Below the pieces are notes generated by a model, which was not told the DNA's origin, made no database searches, and saw only the letters and a program-made list of their open reading frames with translations. From assembly GCA_026545225.1 (NCBI GenBank), contig CM048846.1, positions 37,459,501 through 37,523,500 of the forward strand: a DNA stretch of 64,000 bases, written 5' to 3'. This stretch comes from Cornus controversa. Taxonomy: Eukaryota; Streptophyta; Magnoliopsida; Cornales; Cornaceae. Of the stretch, positions 24,154-37,177 are shown in pieces (position 1 is the first letter of the stretch; each line of letters starts with the position of its first letter). The position numbers and the translations under genes are program-made.

Positions 24154-26992
24154 TCACAAGTCAAAATATACGGGATCCGTCAAAGTGACGACATCCACGT
24201 ATTTCGTGGTAACTTGGTCATCCACGCATACTTTTAAGCGCTGCCCGTTTACTTTGAACAACGAGCCGTCTTTCAAGTCCTTTAATTCCACCGCTCCGTG
24301 GGGAGTGATGGAATTAACCAACGGAGGAAAGGGTTCTCTTGGAACTCTCCATTTAGGCACATCTATGACAGTGTTGACATCGAGCATTGAGTTGACTTCA
24401 CATATGGATTGCTCAATGTCAAAATCATCATAGTTGAAGTGATTTAGGCATGCCTCTAAAGGATCTGTCGAAAGAATGGAAGGAAGTGCTTCTTGAACAA
24501 GGTCTTCCACTACATCGACACAAAAGCACTCACTTTCGTCTTCGGATGTGTGGTGGGAAGCATTGAAGATGTTCAAGCGGACTTTCATATTCCCGAAAGA
24601 GATGTCCATCACTCCGGTACGGCAATTAACACAAGCGTTTGCCGTGGCCAAAAATGGATGACCTAGAATGATAGGAATATGTCAATTTGGATTTTGGACA
24701 GGTTCCGTGTCAAGGACTATGAAGTCCACCGGAAAGTAGAATTTGTCCACTTGAACGATTACAACCTCAATTATGCCACGTGGTTGCTTCACCGAGCGGT
24801 CGACAAGTTGCAACACAACGGCGGTAGGCTTAAGTTCCCCCAAACCTAGTTGTTGGTAAACTGAGAATGGAAGCAAATTGACACTAGCCCCTAAATCAAG
24901 AAGTGCCTTTTCAAAAGATTGATTTCCGATGGTGCACGAAATGGTCGGAGCACCTAGATCTTTGAATTTAGGAGGGGCTTGGTGTTGGAAAATGGAGCTT
25001 ATGTGCTCAGTTAATAGGACTTTCTTAGGAGCATTATTCCTAGATTTGCGCTTTTGAGTGCACAAGTCCTTCAAAAATTTCGCATAGGAGGGAATTTGTC
25101 GAATAGCATCAAAGAGAGGGAGATTGATCTTTACTTTCTTGAAGATCTCCATCATATCTTGGATTTTCTCTCCTTGCTTCCCGAAATGAGAAGGTTCCTT
25201 CAATCTTTGAGGAAAAGGAACCGGAGGTTCAAAAGAAGTGTCAAGATTTGGACTTGATGACGACACAACTTCACTTGCCTTTCCTTTTGGATTTGGTGGG
25301 ATTTCGGTCACATTTGGATTTAAAGGAAAAACATTTGGATTTAAACAGGATTCTTTTGGATTTGCGGATTGCTATTGAATTCCTTTTCTTTTGTTTTCCC
25401 TACCTTGGAATTGATGATTCTACCACTCCTTAAGGTGGTGATTGATTGAACTTGCTCCGGAGGAGCATTACAAGATGAAGATGATGGATCCTCAATCACA
25501 TGCACACTTTTAGGATTAGCCACCGGTTGACTCGGTAACTTACCTTCCTCCCTTCTATTTAAGGCATTAGCTAGTTGCCCGATTTGAGCTTCTAACCTAG
25601 CCATAGATTGAGCATTGGCCTCAAGCTTAGAGATTGATTGAGAGTGAGTTTGCAATAAGCGGGTATTGGCCTCAAGATTGCTTATCACTCGTTCTTCAAA
25701 GCTTTGGCTTCTCGGAGGAGGTGGTGGTTGTTGGTAATTAGATCTTTGATTGTACGGTTGAGGATTTTGCCTATAATGAGGCTGTTGAGCTTGAGAATGA
25801 AGGAATTTTGCCCTTGGAACGAGGGACTTGATTCTTGCAGTTTCCATGAAAAAGCCAGATGGTTTTTGTAACCAAGATTGTATGTGTTTGAATATGGATC
25901 ATTCAACGGTTTAGAGTACAAGGCATTCGTTTGCTCTTGAGCATAATCGGGAGATTGCCCGGCAATAGGACAATCTCGCACAAAATGTGAAGTGCTATAG
26001 CAAAACGAACACCCGTCCTGATTTTGGACAGATTGGCTTGGAGTAGGCAGCCCATTTTTCATGATTAAATCCATTTTTTGGGATAGGGCTTCTACTTGCA
26101 TGGCAACCTCATCTACCCGTGAAATCTCATGCACTCCTCTACAAGGTTGGGTGGCCTTCCCTTTCCTAGTGGAGGAGCGTTGAGCTGAATTGTTGCTCAG
26201 GGTTTGAAAGAGTTTCCATGCCTCATCGGGGCTTTTCAAAAGGTATCCTCCCCCACACGCGGAGTCTATCATTTGTCTATGTTGCTCACTCACCCCATCG
26301 TAAAAACTTTGCACTAGCTTCCATTTTGGGACAGCATGATGCGGACAAGATTTTAAAAGATCTTTTAACCTCTCCCACGTCTCATGGAATTGTTCTTGGT
26401 CAATTTGGGTGAATCCGGTGATTGCTCGCCGAATATCACTTGTCTTACCCATTGGGAAGTATTTTTTCAAGAACTCTATTTGCATCTCCGCCCAAGAATG
26501 GATTGAGTTAGGTTCTAGGGAATTGAACCAACTTCTAGCCTTATCTTTCAGGGAGAATGGAAACATACGCAGCTTTAGATCATCCTCCGTGAAGTGTGGT
26601 ACACGAATGGTGGAGCACACGGAAAGGAAGTAATCTAAGTGCCGGTATGGATCCTCATTAGGGAGACCGTGGAAGCTATTAAGAAGATTGATGGTGGAGG
26701 ACTTTATTTCGAATTGATTTGCCGCTACATCCGGAAATTGAATACATGAAGGTACTTCAAATGTAGTCGGAAGGTAAAAGTCCATAAGCAACTCTCCTTG
26801 AGGAGGTGGAGGTGGAGGTGGTTGTTCATGATTAAAAGGAGGTAGTCCGGGAGGTTGTCTTTCATTTGGATCCATGTTTTCAGTCCTAGGCAATATAGGG
26901 TCCCTAGAGGTTCCTCTACGTTGTCTAAGTGTTCTTTCAAGTTCAATATTACAAGGAAGCAAAGGAAGTGACAATGACCATCTACCTAGCAT
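24154..26992 (-). pseudogene. Element 1 gag-protease polyprotein, broken
   Basis: From 26992: N-terminal region (LPCNIELERTLRQRRGTSRDP), a proline run, a retrotransposon gag domain (LKDKARSWFNSLEPNS), a CX2CX4HX4C zinc knuckle (CSFCYSTSHFVRDC), a coiled-coil-like segment, and an aspartic protease with DLGAS in place of D[TS]G, a form known in Athila-type elements. Frameshifts are inferred near 25810 and 25320 by comparison with element 2, and a TGA at about 24679 replaces an arginine codon. The frame ends after the protease; reverse transcriptase does not follow. The gag would package element RNA and the protease would mature it. Confidence 0.88.
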
Positions 26993-27266
26993 GCATTAAT
27001 AGTAGAACAACACCTCAATACGCAAAATAATAATAAAAAAACAATAATATATACAAAAAGAATGAAAGAACTCAAACCACTAATTTTAGATTTTTTTACT
27101 CACAAAGGGTTCCAACTTTAATCCTTTTAGACGCCCGCTATGTGGTATACCTAAAATCAAGAAATTTGAGCAATAAGAACAAAATATATACAAAAAGAAT
27201 GAAAGAATTTCTAGCCTAAGAATTAAACCAGATTTAATCTCTCAATGACGACAATTAAACCGTAGT

Positions 27267-27283
27267 CCCCGACAACGGCGCCA
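27267..27283 (-). promoter_or_regulatory. Element 1: tRNA primer-binding site
   Basis: On the minus strand TGGCGCCGTTGTCGGGG, seven bases downstream of the 5' LTR. It matches the Athila-type site attributed to tRNA-Asp, with one base different from element 2 (GTTGCC). Confidence 0.8.
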
Positions 27284-27289
27284 AAATTT

Positions 27290-28710
27290 TGATGTGGCTA
27301 AACTCGGATTATATTGTAAGCTTAATTATTACCCTTTTTATCAAAATATAATTTAACCACTCGCAAGAGCATGAATCTTTGTAGATAAGGTTCTATATAG
27401 AGGGTATCGATCCCACGAGGACTAGTCGTAATTGTCTTAAAGAAAGATTAATTTCACTTTAATTCTAAAAACAGGGTTTTGAGTTTTTGTTTATAAACTA
27501 TTGCATGAATGTAATGACAATAAAATTAAAGAGTAAAGGATGGGAGAGAGAACTAGAGTTGGTTTCCACCACTAGCCATTCACATGTTCATAAGTGTAGC
27601 AAGCATGGGATTCATTAATTAAATGCCTAACAATGTCATTAGGCTTATGACCTCAATGACATATCAAAAGATCAATGTGTGTGCTAACCTATCATAATCC
27701 ATCTTCAACAAGCATAGCTCTTCAACCTAACTAACTACCTAATTACCCTACTCTCTAAGTGAACCCTACATGCATCCAAACTACCTTGTCTTGGCATGGT
27801 CTATACAAGCAAACATCACACATTCATTTAAACACCATTATCTAGCCATCATTTGCACTTCTTGTGGAATATGCAAATGTTGTGCATTCAAAGGACAAAA
27901 TCTACTCTAAGACAAGAATAAACTCCATATCAAATGAATATATAAAAGAAATGTATTAGTGTACATGATCACTAGGCTAAATAATCAACATGTAATTACA
28001 AATTCCAAGTGCTACAAAGATGAACAAGTTTACATGGCTAGGGGTTGAAACCAACACCCTAGTAGAAGAGTTAGTCGCTCATGGCAGCCTTGCACCCTTC
28101 CATTGATGAAGAAAGTGAAGCTTCTTGGTCTGGTTTAGCTCCTTTTCTTCCTCTCCCGAAGGTCTCTCCTTGGATAATCTGATGTGTGTTGAGAGATATG
28201 TGAGATATGTGACTACTTTGTGCTTTAAGGCTCCTTTTTCAACCTTGGGGCCCACCATATATATATATATATCAATATATACATCTATTATATCAAGAAG
28301 GTCCCCAAGGGTCTTGTTCAAGTCAGACAATCCCCCTAAGTCATGCAAAAAAGGAGATTTTGTTGCAAGTGGGAAAGCAGGTGAGCAAGTGGCCAAGTGG
28401 ATTCTGCAGAATCTCGATCAATCGAGATTGGATCTCGATTGATCGAGATTTCGATCAATCGAAATAAGATCTCGATCAATCGAGATCTCGATTGATCGAG
28501 ATCAACATCTCGATTGATCGAGATGCCTTTGGCTGTAATTTCTGATTTTTCTCTTGAACTGCTAATAGCTTCAAACTTTGCTCCATTTATTCCAATACCT
28601 GCAATACATCAAAAACATAAAAATACCGTAAACATATCTCGGTAAACGTAAAAACAGAACTACCATATGCAATAAAGAGGGTTCAAATGCATAGAATTGA
28701 ACACTTATCA
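27290..28710 (-). repeat. Element 1: 5' LTR
   Basis: 1421 bp, from TGATAAG at 28710 to CACATCA at 27290 (minus strand), with TGAT...ATCA ends. Contains the palindrome array (28411-28524), a TATA-rich tract next to GGTGGGCCCCAAGG (about 28240-28270) as likely promoter, and a conserved downstream leader. Confidence 0.9.
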
Positions 28711-28715
28711 CAGCA

Positions 28716-29964
28716 ACATAGTTTAAAAGTCCACAGGGATAAGTTATGACATACTAAAATGCATATTAAGGTCAAAATCATCCAAACAGAATAGTGCACT
28801 ACCCGGGTAAGGTATGTTTAAAATATTTTCAATCAAAATTCTGGACAAGAAAGTACTTGAGCAGACTTGAAACATGGATTAAAAGATGCACATTCATAGT
28901 GCATCCTCAAGCATCAATCAAAAACATGAGTTGATAGTGAGAACAATCTTTTTTTAAAACATTCTAGTCTTTAAACTGAGCTGCAGATGACTGAATTTCA
29001 AAACAGTCTATAAACAATTATTTAGGAAATAGTGGATGATCCCTTGGAACAACTTTCAAGTGGTTACCCCAACAACACAAACAAAAGATTCCTCAAGCTC
29101 AAATATTTGCAACCTAGGCATTCAATTAGCAAAAGGAGCTGATTTTATGAGCGATTTGACATTTTAGATTTTAGGAGCGAGCTTGAATCAGCAGAAGGAG
29201 CACAAATCTGAGTTAAATTAATCTAAATTGATTTGCTCAAACACAATAGAGCTCCATATATAAAAAAGAAATCATTTTGAAGTAGTCTCAAGACTCAAAT
29301 TCATATAACTTTCAAATGCATACCTAGTAGCACTAAAACGCCAATACAAAGAAACTAGCCTTCAATCAATAATTGTATACAGGTAATAAATAAAAAACCT
29401 ATACACTCAATGTCAATAACATGGTAATGCAAAAAAGATAAGTTTACTACAACAAGACCATCATCTTAATCCCATTTTATGCAAACTAAAGAAACAAAAT
29501 CACTATGAAGGTTCCAAATTTAAGAAAGTTCATAAAGCATTTTTTGTTCAACTTTGAACCATTACTGAGCTGATTTGCAGTAGAAGTAGAAGGTTATCTA
29601 TATATGATTGGAATGCTCTAGAAGTCTAGTTTCTAACGCAATAAATGGTGATGAGCTCAGACATTTCTAGAGTCAATTATGGCCATTTAAGTAAAATGCA
29701 CTTGTGCTGACCGAAAGGAAAGAAAAATTGAAAATGATGTGCCAGCATATTAAGAAGCTAACAGTGTCAACATAGCTGGCGAACCAACAAAGTCTGCTAG
29801 GACACAAGATCACCTACATTGCACAATGTATTAGGTATAAAACAAGGATATCGCCCCCCATGCTGAGGTTAGGAGATCAATACCATGTACAGTGGAAATG
29901 TCAAAATTAAGTTAAACTAATTGTTGTAGAAATAGAATATCCATTTTATCTAAATGTTAAAAAT
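28716..29964. other. CACTA interior, middle part
   Basis: 1.25 kb of AT-rich DNA between the two independent retrotransposon insertions. No exon or repeat was recognised; intron- or UTR-like composition. Confidence 0.5.
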
Positions 29965-29969
29965 TCAAA

Positions 29970-30699
29970 TGAAATACCCCCCAGAAAATTTTGCGCATGA
30001 AGTGGCCAGTCTCATACACAAAATCTAGGAAATACATACAACTGGTAGCAACAAGCATAGAATACAAAAGATATAATGAACAATTTTCTAAAAGCAGAAT
30101 AGAAAGTTCCTCTGAATTAAAATAACCTCTAATTAAACAAGTATATGTCTAGTAATACAATTTGGAAGTCCTGTAACCCAATGACCCCTTAATCAGAATG
30201 AACAAAAGTTTTTAATTCTAAAATTAATACCAACAATCAAAGTCTCAAAAGTTCATAGTATGACTCTTGAAGAAGACAAGTTCCTACCCTGTAACTGATG
30301 AGATGAGACGTCTGCTACAACTAAACCCTAAAACTCTATCCTCATGGTGGAACCTGTCTAAAACCTGAAATATTAACAAAGTGGGTTAAACCCACGAGCA
30401 AGTTCTATCTACTATATTCCAATCAGAGAACTAATATACATACCCTCAGTATAAGGGACACAAAATAAATCTATAGATTTAACATACAAGTTAAGTTATT
30501 TTTTTATCCAGTTTCATGTTTGCAAAAGAACAGTCATTATTTATAATATTCCACCCAAACCCTTATTATTCAAACGTGAACACATTCCTTAAGTTCAGCA
30601 GAAATAAACATAACATAAAATAATATCAAGTTTAAGCAATCCTAACATGTCACCATTTTATGCTTTGATACCTTAATAGGTATGGTATTACATACTGGT
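29970..30699 (-). repeat. Element 4: 3' LTR, retained portion
   Basis: About 90-95% identical by eye to 48995-49725 of the 5' LTR, beginning TGAAATACCCCCC. Similarity stops at ACTGGT, where element 3 begins. The corresponding intact site in the 5' LTR reads ACTGGTCATTCC. Confidence 0.85.
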
Positions 30700-32002
30700 T
30701 GATCGACGTTGAATGTTATGCATTCTAGCCTCTTAATTTGCATATTTTATTCTCTTAGTAATATTTTATTTTTGATTTTACTCTATTTTTGTGTTTTTTA
30801 TCTTTTCAGGACCTTAATGATTATTTCTGTTAAAACCATGATTTTGGCCTTTTAAAGATGATATCCAAGAAGGTTATATGAAGCCTACATCTAATGGGTC
30901 CATTCAACTCCATATTTCAACTCAAATCAGCCCAAGGAAGAGGTTCAAGAGAATTATAATTGCTTAAGAAGATTACGGGCCTAAAGCCCAATTCTGCACC
31001 TAATCTAGTTTTAATCCCATTTTGGAAAGTGGACCTAAAGTATTATTTTCGAGCGTCAATTCGACTTAATTCTCACATTGGTTAAACGAAATTTGATTCT
31101 GGACACTTTTGTATTTCACGTAAATTTTGTGAATCAGACTTCTAGTAGGTCAAAACTTGGGCCGAATGGCAGTAGAAAAATATACCTATTTAGGGCTGCG
31201 GGAAAATCCTAATTATCTCCTAATTGCATTAGGACTTTATCTCCTAATTGGATTAGGACTTTATGTATTCTCTTGGGGGTATAAAGAGGTGAATTGGAGG
31301 CTATTTTGGGAGAGAAAAGAAGTGGAGGTCAAGGCAGAGAAGACAGAGACAATCCGGGTTTTATTTATTTTATTTCATTATGTCTTTTATTATTTTGTTA
31401 TCTTCTTCTTCTACCATGTGTAACTAAACTCCTCAACTAGGGTTGAGGAAGAAACCTCCATTAATGAAGTGAAGTTCTTTTGTTCATGTGGTAGTTAGAA
31501 AGTATTATAATTAATCTAAGCTTGGGTTTGTATTTCTTAAAAGTGATAATCTTTGATCTTATGTTTTTCATTAAATTGGATACATAAGATACTTAGAATT
31601 TTACACTAGTAAAGTAAAGGAAAATCTACCTTTTTAATATATTTTTCATAGTGCTTTATTGTTAAATCTTGAGTAAGCAATAGATTGATTTCTTGATTGC
31701 TACTCTAAATTTGGGAATTAATAAACAAATATTAGAAGCTTCATGGATTTAATGGTGGTGGAATCCGAAACCTTAGTTATTTTCTCTGTTTGATTTCAAT
31801 AGTGTTATTTTATTTTCATGTTAGTTTAATTTCTCTCAAATCAACCAAATTTTGTTTAAACTAGATTAGTTTTAAATTAATTCAAATTTGTGTTAGTTTT
31901 TCTTCTCAAAGCATTCTCTTGGGTTCAACCTCGTTCTTGCCGATCTATACTTCAATAGATTCGTACACTTGCGAGTTATTTTACATTTTTAAAACAACAT
32001 CA
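30700..32002 (+). repeat. Element 3: 5' LTR
   Basis: Starts TGATCGACGTTG and ends AACAACATCA, 1303 bp, with the same TGAT...ATCA ends as elements 1 and 2 but otherwise different sequence. No second copy exists in the window, so the ends rest on the junction with element 4 and the position of the primer site. Confidence 0.65.
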
Positions 32003-32008
32003 AGTTTT

Positions 32009-32025
32009 TGGCGCTGTTGCCGGGG
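32009..32025 (+). promoter_or_regulatory. Element 3: tRNA primer-binding site
   Basis: TGGCGCTGTTGCCGGGG, six bases after the LTR end; one base different from the site in element 2. Confidence 0.78.
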
Positions 32026-33135
32026 AATCGCAAACAAGAAACTAATCAAATTTCGATTGATTTAATTCTTCTACTAGTTATAATTTAGTTTTTTTTTCTT
32101 TTTTTTATTATTATCAGAAAGAAAAAAAAAATCTTTCCAATTTTATTTATTTGTTGTAGGTTTAAAAAAAAAAAACTTTTCTTTATTATTATAGTTTTGT
32201 TTTAGTTTTAGTTTTATTAATTTTATTTTTATTATTATTTTTCTTAGTTTAGTTTTAGTTTTATTTTATTGTTATTGTTTTACCTAATACTTCTTGAATT
32301 CTATTGGTGGTATTATTGAAAATTACATTTTTTGCATATTCTTGGGCACTACTTTGGAATCCAAGTAAGTACAGTTTTTTTTCTCCTTCCGTCTATTTTT
32401 TTTCTCTTTTCTTAGATTAGGAAAACATAGTTTTTTGTTTTAGGTTGATAACTTGTGCATGAGAACTCTATGATAGAATAACTTAGAAATAACCATAGGG
32501 TCACACTTTCTTCAAGTTTATTTTTTATTTTATTTTATTTGTTTTTTTTTCTCTATTTTAAAAAAAAAAAGAAAGACCACACACTCACTCACTTTTTATT
32601 TTATTTTTGTTTCTATGGTGTGTTTTGTTTGTGCATTTTAATTTAGCATTCTTGCATTAAAATTTTAGTAAGGGCACGAACCCCCAACAAGATAAGGATT
32701 GGATTTCATCACCAATTCCTTGCCCAACTAGGTTAAAAATCTCTTTGCATTTGTCTATCCCAAGCCAAATTTAGTTTAAATTTAAAATCAAGCAGACATT
32801 GGCCAGAGGAAATCACATAGCTTATAGGACCCTTTTGGACAGAGTTAACTTTTGGTAACTCCAGTGAGCACCTTCCAACTTCACAATGTCTAGGAAAGTT
32901 CTGAGGAGATTGGTTTTTAAGTGGGACCGTTTGTGACCCCTCCACTCCATCTTAGAAACTTTCCTGGTTGTATTGTTGGTGGGGCTTACCTGGTAATCCT
33001 CTAGTTACTCTGAAAGGGAGTAGAAGCTGTCTAACTAGGTAAGAATTATTTTGGAACTAGTCCAAATAATTCTTTAGAAAAAAAAATAAAAATAAAAAAC
33101 TAAAATAGAAATCACAAACCTTGAATTAAATTTCA

Positions 33136-33181
<46 letters not shown>

Positions 33182-33296
33182 CTTGTTTATTTGGTTGGTG
33201 TTTTTGTGAGTCATTTTAGGATTCCATCTTTTTTCTTTTGCATTAGGTCATCTTAGATTTTTTTTAGTGATCCATTTCATTGAATCTTTCTAATGT
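32026..33296 (+). other. Element 3: untranslated leader
   Basis: Low-complexity, T-rich and A-rich sequence between primer site and gag, with a TA microsatellite at about 33140-33178. A long leader before gag is usual in Athila-like elements. No reading frame. Confidence 0.6.
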
Positions 33297-35459
33297 ATGT
33301 TAAGTCATCGATCTCTAAATCCGGAGTTGCTTCCATTAGATCTTGAGATTGAGAGAACCTTTCGAAAGGGTGTGAATAATTCTAGTGTTAGAGATCCTTC
33401 TTTGTCCAAGATGGTAGATCTTGTTGAAACTAAATCCCTTAAGGACTACTACACTCCCGTGCAGATTACAAACCCGTCTTGCATTGTGTTACCTGCTACC
33501 CAACTGGGACATTTTGAGATAGGGGCAGCGGTAATTAATTTACTGCCCACTTTTAGAGGTCTTAGCTCTGATGACCCATACCTCCATGTTAAGGAATTTC
33601 TAGAGATTTGCTCCACACTACAATTTCAAAATATTTCTGAGGAGTCAATTAAATTGCGGTTATTTCCATTCTCTTTGAAAAAGAAAGCAAAATCTTGGTT
33701 ATACTCACTCGAACCCGCGTCTGTCAATTCATGGAATGGGTTATGCACCAAATTTCTTACCAAGTTCTTTCCCATGCACAAAACTAACTCCCTTGTTGAA
33801 ATATCATGCAATTTACTCAAAAAGAAGGTGAAGAGTTTTACATATGTTAGGAGAAATTTAATGATATTCTCCTTAAGTGTCCCCATCATGGTTTTGCCAA
33901 GTGGCAATTAGTTCAATTCTTTTATGAGGGGTTGTCACCCTATAATCGTCAACTAATTGAGTCACGAGGTGGGGTAGAATTTATGTCTAAGAATGAGGAT
34001 GAAGCATGGAAATTTCTTGATGCGTTGTCAGAGAACTCTCAACAATGGGAGTACTCAGGGAGGGTTGAAAGGAGTGGTCTATCAATGCTCTCAGAACCCA
34101 AAAAGGGAGGAATTTATGAGGTTCGAGAGGGGACTGATTTGAGTGCGAAGATAGCTAGTCTAACAAGGAAAGTAGAGGCTATAAAGATGAGTAAAGGAAG
34201 TAATTCTTCTATTCGTGCAGTTAGTGAGGTGTGTCAATTGTGTGAGAGTTTCTCTCATACTGCTAAAACTTGTCCATTTATTGCATCTTTTCATGAATGT
34301 ATAGCGGAACAAGCCAATGCACTTAATTCCTATAAGAAACCATTTGGCAACCCCTATTCTGACACATACAATCCTAATTGGAGAAACCACCCTAATTTTT
34401 CTTGGGGGGAAGACCAACCTCAGAACAACCAAGGGGTGCAACCTACGCAACCCCAAGGGCAACCACAATTTTCATATCCTTCCATGTCCCAAAATGCCCC
34501 TTCGTATGTTCCCCCACCTAAACAGAGACCAACTTTAGAAGATACTCTCCAACAGTTCATGCAACAGACCAGTTAGTCAATTTCTAAGTTAGAAATGCAA
34601 ATAGGTCAATTAGCCACTGTTGTAGGAGAGAGGGAGAAGGGAAAGTTTCCTAGTCAACCTGTGCCTAACCCAAAGGGCTAGTTTCATATTAGTGACCCGT
34701 CCACTTCTGGTTCACATGAGCAGGTTCACTCTATCACAATCCTAAGATCAGACAAACAAGTTGATAATGGAGTCCAAATGCCTATACATAATGAGAAAAT
34801 TGAAAAGGACCATGTTAGCGGTTTAGGAAGGGAGGACAAAACTACATTGAAGTTGAGTCAGAAATTCAAGTCTCCAGTCTTGACCCACCATCTCCAATAA
34901 GACCACTAGTTAGGAACTTTGTTCCTGTTGCACCATATCCTCAAAGACTTTAAAAGCCTAAGAAAGGGAATCACTATAATGAGATTATGGAAGTGTTTAA
35001 ATAAGTGAAAATTAATATTCCATTTCTTGATGCAATTCAACAGATCCCCTCTTATGCAGAATTCTTAAAAGACTTGTGTTCGGTCAAACGTAGCTTGCAT
35101 GTGCACTAGAAAGTCTTCCTCAATGAGCAAGCCAGCTCAATCATCCAACATCGCACTCCACCTAAATTTAAGGATCCTGGATGTCCTACGATTTCATGTA
35201 CCATAGGTTATCAAAAAATTGAGCAAGCTTTGCTTGACTTGGGTGCGAGTGTCAACTTGTTACCTTACTCTGTTTACGAGCAACTAGGTCTTGGTGAGTT
35301 GAAACCCACAAAGGTAGTACTCCAATTAGCAGATCGTTCAGTTAAGGTACCTCGTGGTGTTATTGAGGATGTACTCCTTCAGGTTGATAAATTCTTCTTC
35401 CCTGTAGACTTTATTATTTTAAACACTCAACCTGTAACTAATCCTACTAGCCAGATTCC
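33297..35459 (+). pseudogene. Element 3 gag-protease, decayed and truncated
   Basis: The frame begins MLSHRSLNPELLPLDLEIE. The gag domain (LKKKAKSWLYSLEPAS) runs to about 33790, then a frameshift moves the reading to the 33932-34576 frame (NRQLIESRGGVEFMSKNEDE), which contains the zinc knuckle CQLCESFSHTAKTC. Several stops follow before the protease segment LLDLGASVNLLPYSVYEQLG at about 35228-35290. The sequence stops at the element 2 junction. It is a distant relative of the gag-protease of elements 1 and 2. Inactive. Confidence 0.85.
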
Positions 35460-35645
35460 TGATAAGTGTTCAATTCTATGCATTTGAACCCTCTTTATTG
35501 CATATGTTAGTTCCGTTTTTGCGTTTACTGAGATATGTTTACGGTATTTTTGTATTTTTGATGTATTGCAGGTATTAGAGTAAATGGAGCAAAGTTTGAA
35601 GCTATTTGCAGCTGAAGAGAAAAAGTCAGAATTGCAGCCAAAGGC

Positions 35646-35749
35646 ATCTCGATCAATCGAGATATTGATCTCGATCAATCGAGATCTCGATTGATCGAGA
35701 TCTCATTTCGATTGATCGAAATCTCGATGAATCTCGATTGATCGAGATT
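35646..35749. repeat. 18-bp palindrome array in the 5' LTR of element 2
   Basis: Four to five units of ATCTCGATCAATCGAGAT type in the upstream (U3) part of the LTR, before the TATA block. The 3' LTR has fewer units (44497-44582), and the LTRs of element 1 have similar arrays at 18186-18300, 19637-19729 and 28411-28524. Confidence 0.85.
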
Positions 35750-35871
35750 CTGCAGAACCCACTTGGCCACTTGCTCACCTGCTTTCCCACTTGCAACAAA
35801 ATCCCCCTTTTTGCATGACTTAGGGGGATTGTCTGACTTGAACAAGACCCTTGGGGACCTTCTTGATACAA

Positions 35872-35922
35872 GGGATATATATAGTCATATATATATATAT
35901 ATATATGGTGGGCCCCAAGGTT
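35872..35922 (+). promoter_or_regulatory. Likely LTR promoter of element 2
   Basis: A TATATATA tract directly followed by GGTGGGCCCCAAGG, conserved in every LTR copy of the family (for example 44708-44755). TATA plus a GGGCCC box (TCP/site-II-like) just downstream of the palindrome array suggests a core promoter. Transcription start not determined. Confidence 0.5.
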
Positions 35923-36884
35923 AAAAAAAAAGCCAAAAAGCACAAAAAGGGCCATATCTCTCATCTCTCATATATCTCTCAACAGACACATCAGAGGGAA
36001 GGAGAGACATTCGGGAGAGAGGAGAAGGAGCTGAACCAGACCAAGAAGCTTCCTCTTCTCCATCAATGGAAGAGTGCAAGGCAACCATGAGCAACTAACT
36101 CTTCTACTAGGGTGTTGGTTTCAACCCCTAGCCATGTAAACTTGTTCCTTCTTGTAGCACTTGGGATTTGTAATTAAATGTTGATTATTTAGCCTAGTGA
36201 TCATGTACACTAATACATTTCTTCTATATATTGATGTGGTTTTAGTTTTATTCTTGTCTTAGAATAGATTCTTCCATATGAATGCCCAACCTTTGCATAT
36301 TCCATAAGAAGTGCAAATGATGGCTAGATAATGGTGTTTAAATGAATGTGTGATGTTTGCTTGTATAGACCATGCCAAGACAAGGTAGTTTGGATGCATG
36401 TAGTGTTCACTTAGAGAGTAGGGTAATTAGGTAGTTAGTTAGGTTGAAGAGCTATGCTTGTTGAAGATGGATTATGATAGGTTAGCACACACATTGATCT
36501 TTTGATATGTCATTGAGGTCACAAGCCTAATGACATTGTTAGGCATTTAATTAATGAATCCCATGCTTGCTACACTTATGAACATGTGAATGGCTAGTGG
36601 TGGAAACCAACCCTAGTTCTCTCTCCCAACTTTACTCTTTAATTTTATTGTCATTTCATTCATGCAATAGTTTATAATCAAAAATTCAAAAACCTGTTTT
36701 TAGGATTAAAGTAGAATTAATCTTTCTTTAAGACAATTGCAACTAGTCCTCGTGGGATCGATACCCTCTATATAGAACCTTATCTACAAAGATTTGTGCT
36801 CTTGCGAGTGGTTAAATTATATTTTGATAAAAAAGGGCAAAATTAAGCTTACAATTTAATCCGAGTTTAGCCACATCAAAATTT

Positions 36885-36901
36885 TGGCGCCGTTGCCGGG
36901 G
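36885..36901 (+). promoter_or_regulatory. Element 2: tRNA primer-binding site
   Basis: TGGCGCCGTTGCCGGGG, the Athila-type site attributed to tRNA-Asp, shortly after the 5' LTR. Confidence 0.85.
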
Positions 36902-37177
36902 ACTACGGTGTAATTGTCGCCATTGAAAGATTAACTGTGGTTTAATTCTTAGGCTAGAAATTCTTTCATTCTTTTTGTATATATTTTGTTCTTATTGCTC
37001 AAATTTCTTGATTTTAGGTATACCACATAGCGGGCATCTAAAAGGATTAAAGTTGGAACCCTTTGTGAGTATAAAATCTAAAATTAGTGGTTTGAGTTCT
37101 TTCATTCTTTTTGTATATATTATTGTTTATTTTTTTTTATTATTTTGCATATTGAGGTGTTGTTCTACTATTAATGC

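Larger units (their letters stand above)
18000..28710 (-). mobile_element. Element 1: gag-protease LTR retrotransposon without polymerase, rearranged left end
   Basis: Flanked by CAGCA on both sides (17995-17999 and 28711-28715). On the minus strand the order is 5' LTR, tRNA primer site, gag-protease, 18-bp palindrome array, ORF2, long 3' noncoding region, polypurine tract and a truncated 3' LTR. A further near-complete LTR in plus orientation then forms the left end, so both outer ends are LTR starts (TGATAAG). Interior sequence is closely similar to element 2 (35460-45707). Reverse transcriptase, RNase H and integrase are absent. Gag and primer site place it near the Athila branch of Ty3/gypsy. 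Several stops and frameshifts make this copy inactive. Confidence 0.85.
30700..35459 (+). mobile_element. Element 3: Athila-like LTR retrotransposon, 5' half only
   Basis: 5' LTR 30700-32002, primer site 32009-32025, long leader, decayed gag-protease. It is inserted in the 3' LTR of element 4 at CTGGT. Element 2 interrupts it after the protease (TNPTSQI), and no polymerase, 3' LTR or second CTGGT duplication follows element 2. The right half has therefore been deleted. Confidence 0.75.
35460..36878 (+). repeat. Element 2: 5' LTR
   Basis: TGATAAG...CCACATCA, 1419 bp. Palindrome array at 35646-35749. It ends seven bases before the primer site. Confidence 0.92.

Noticed and set aside
36885-36901. 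tRNA gene suggested by tRNA-complementary sequences
   Set aside because: These are primer-binding sites next to LTRs (also 27267, 32009, 48981); no cloverleaf surrounds them.
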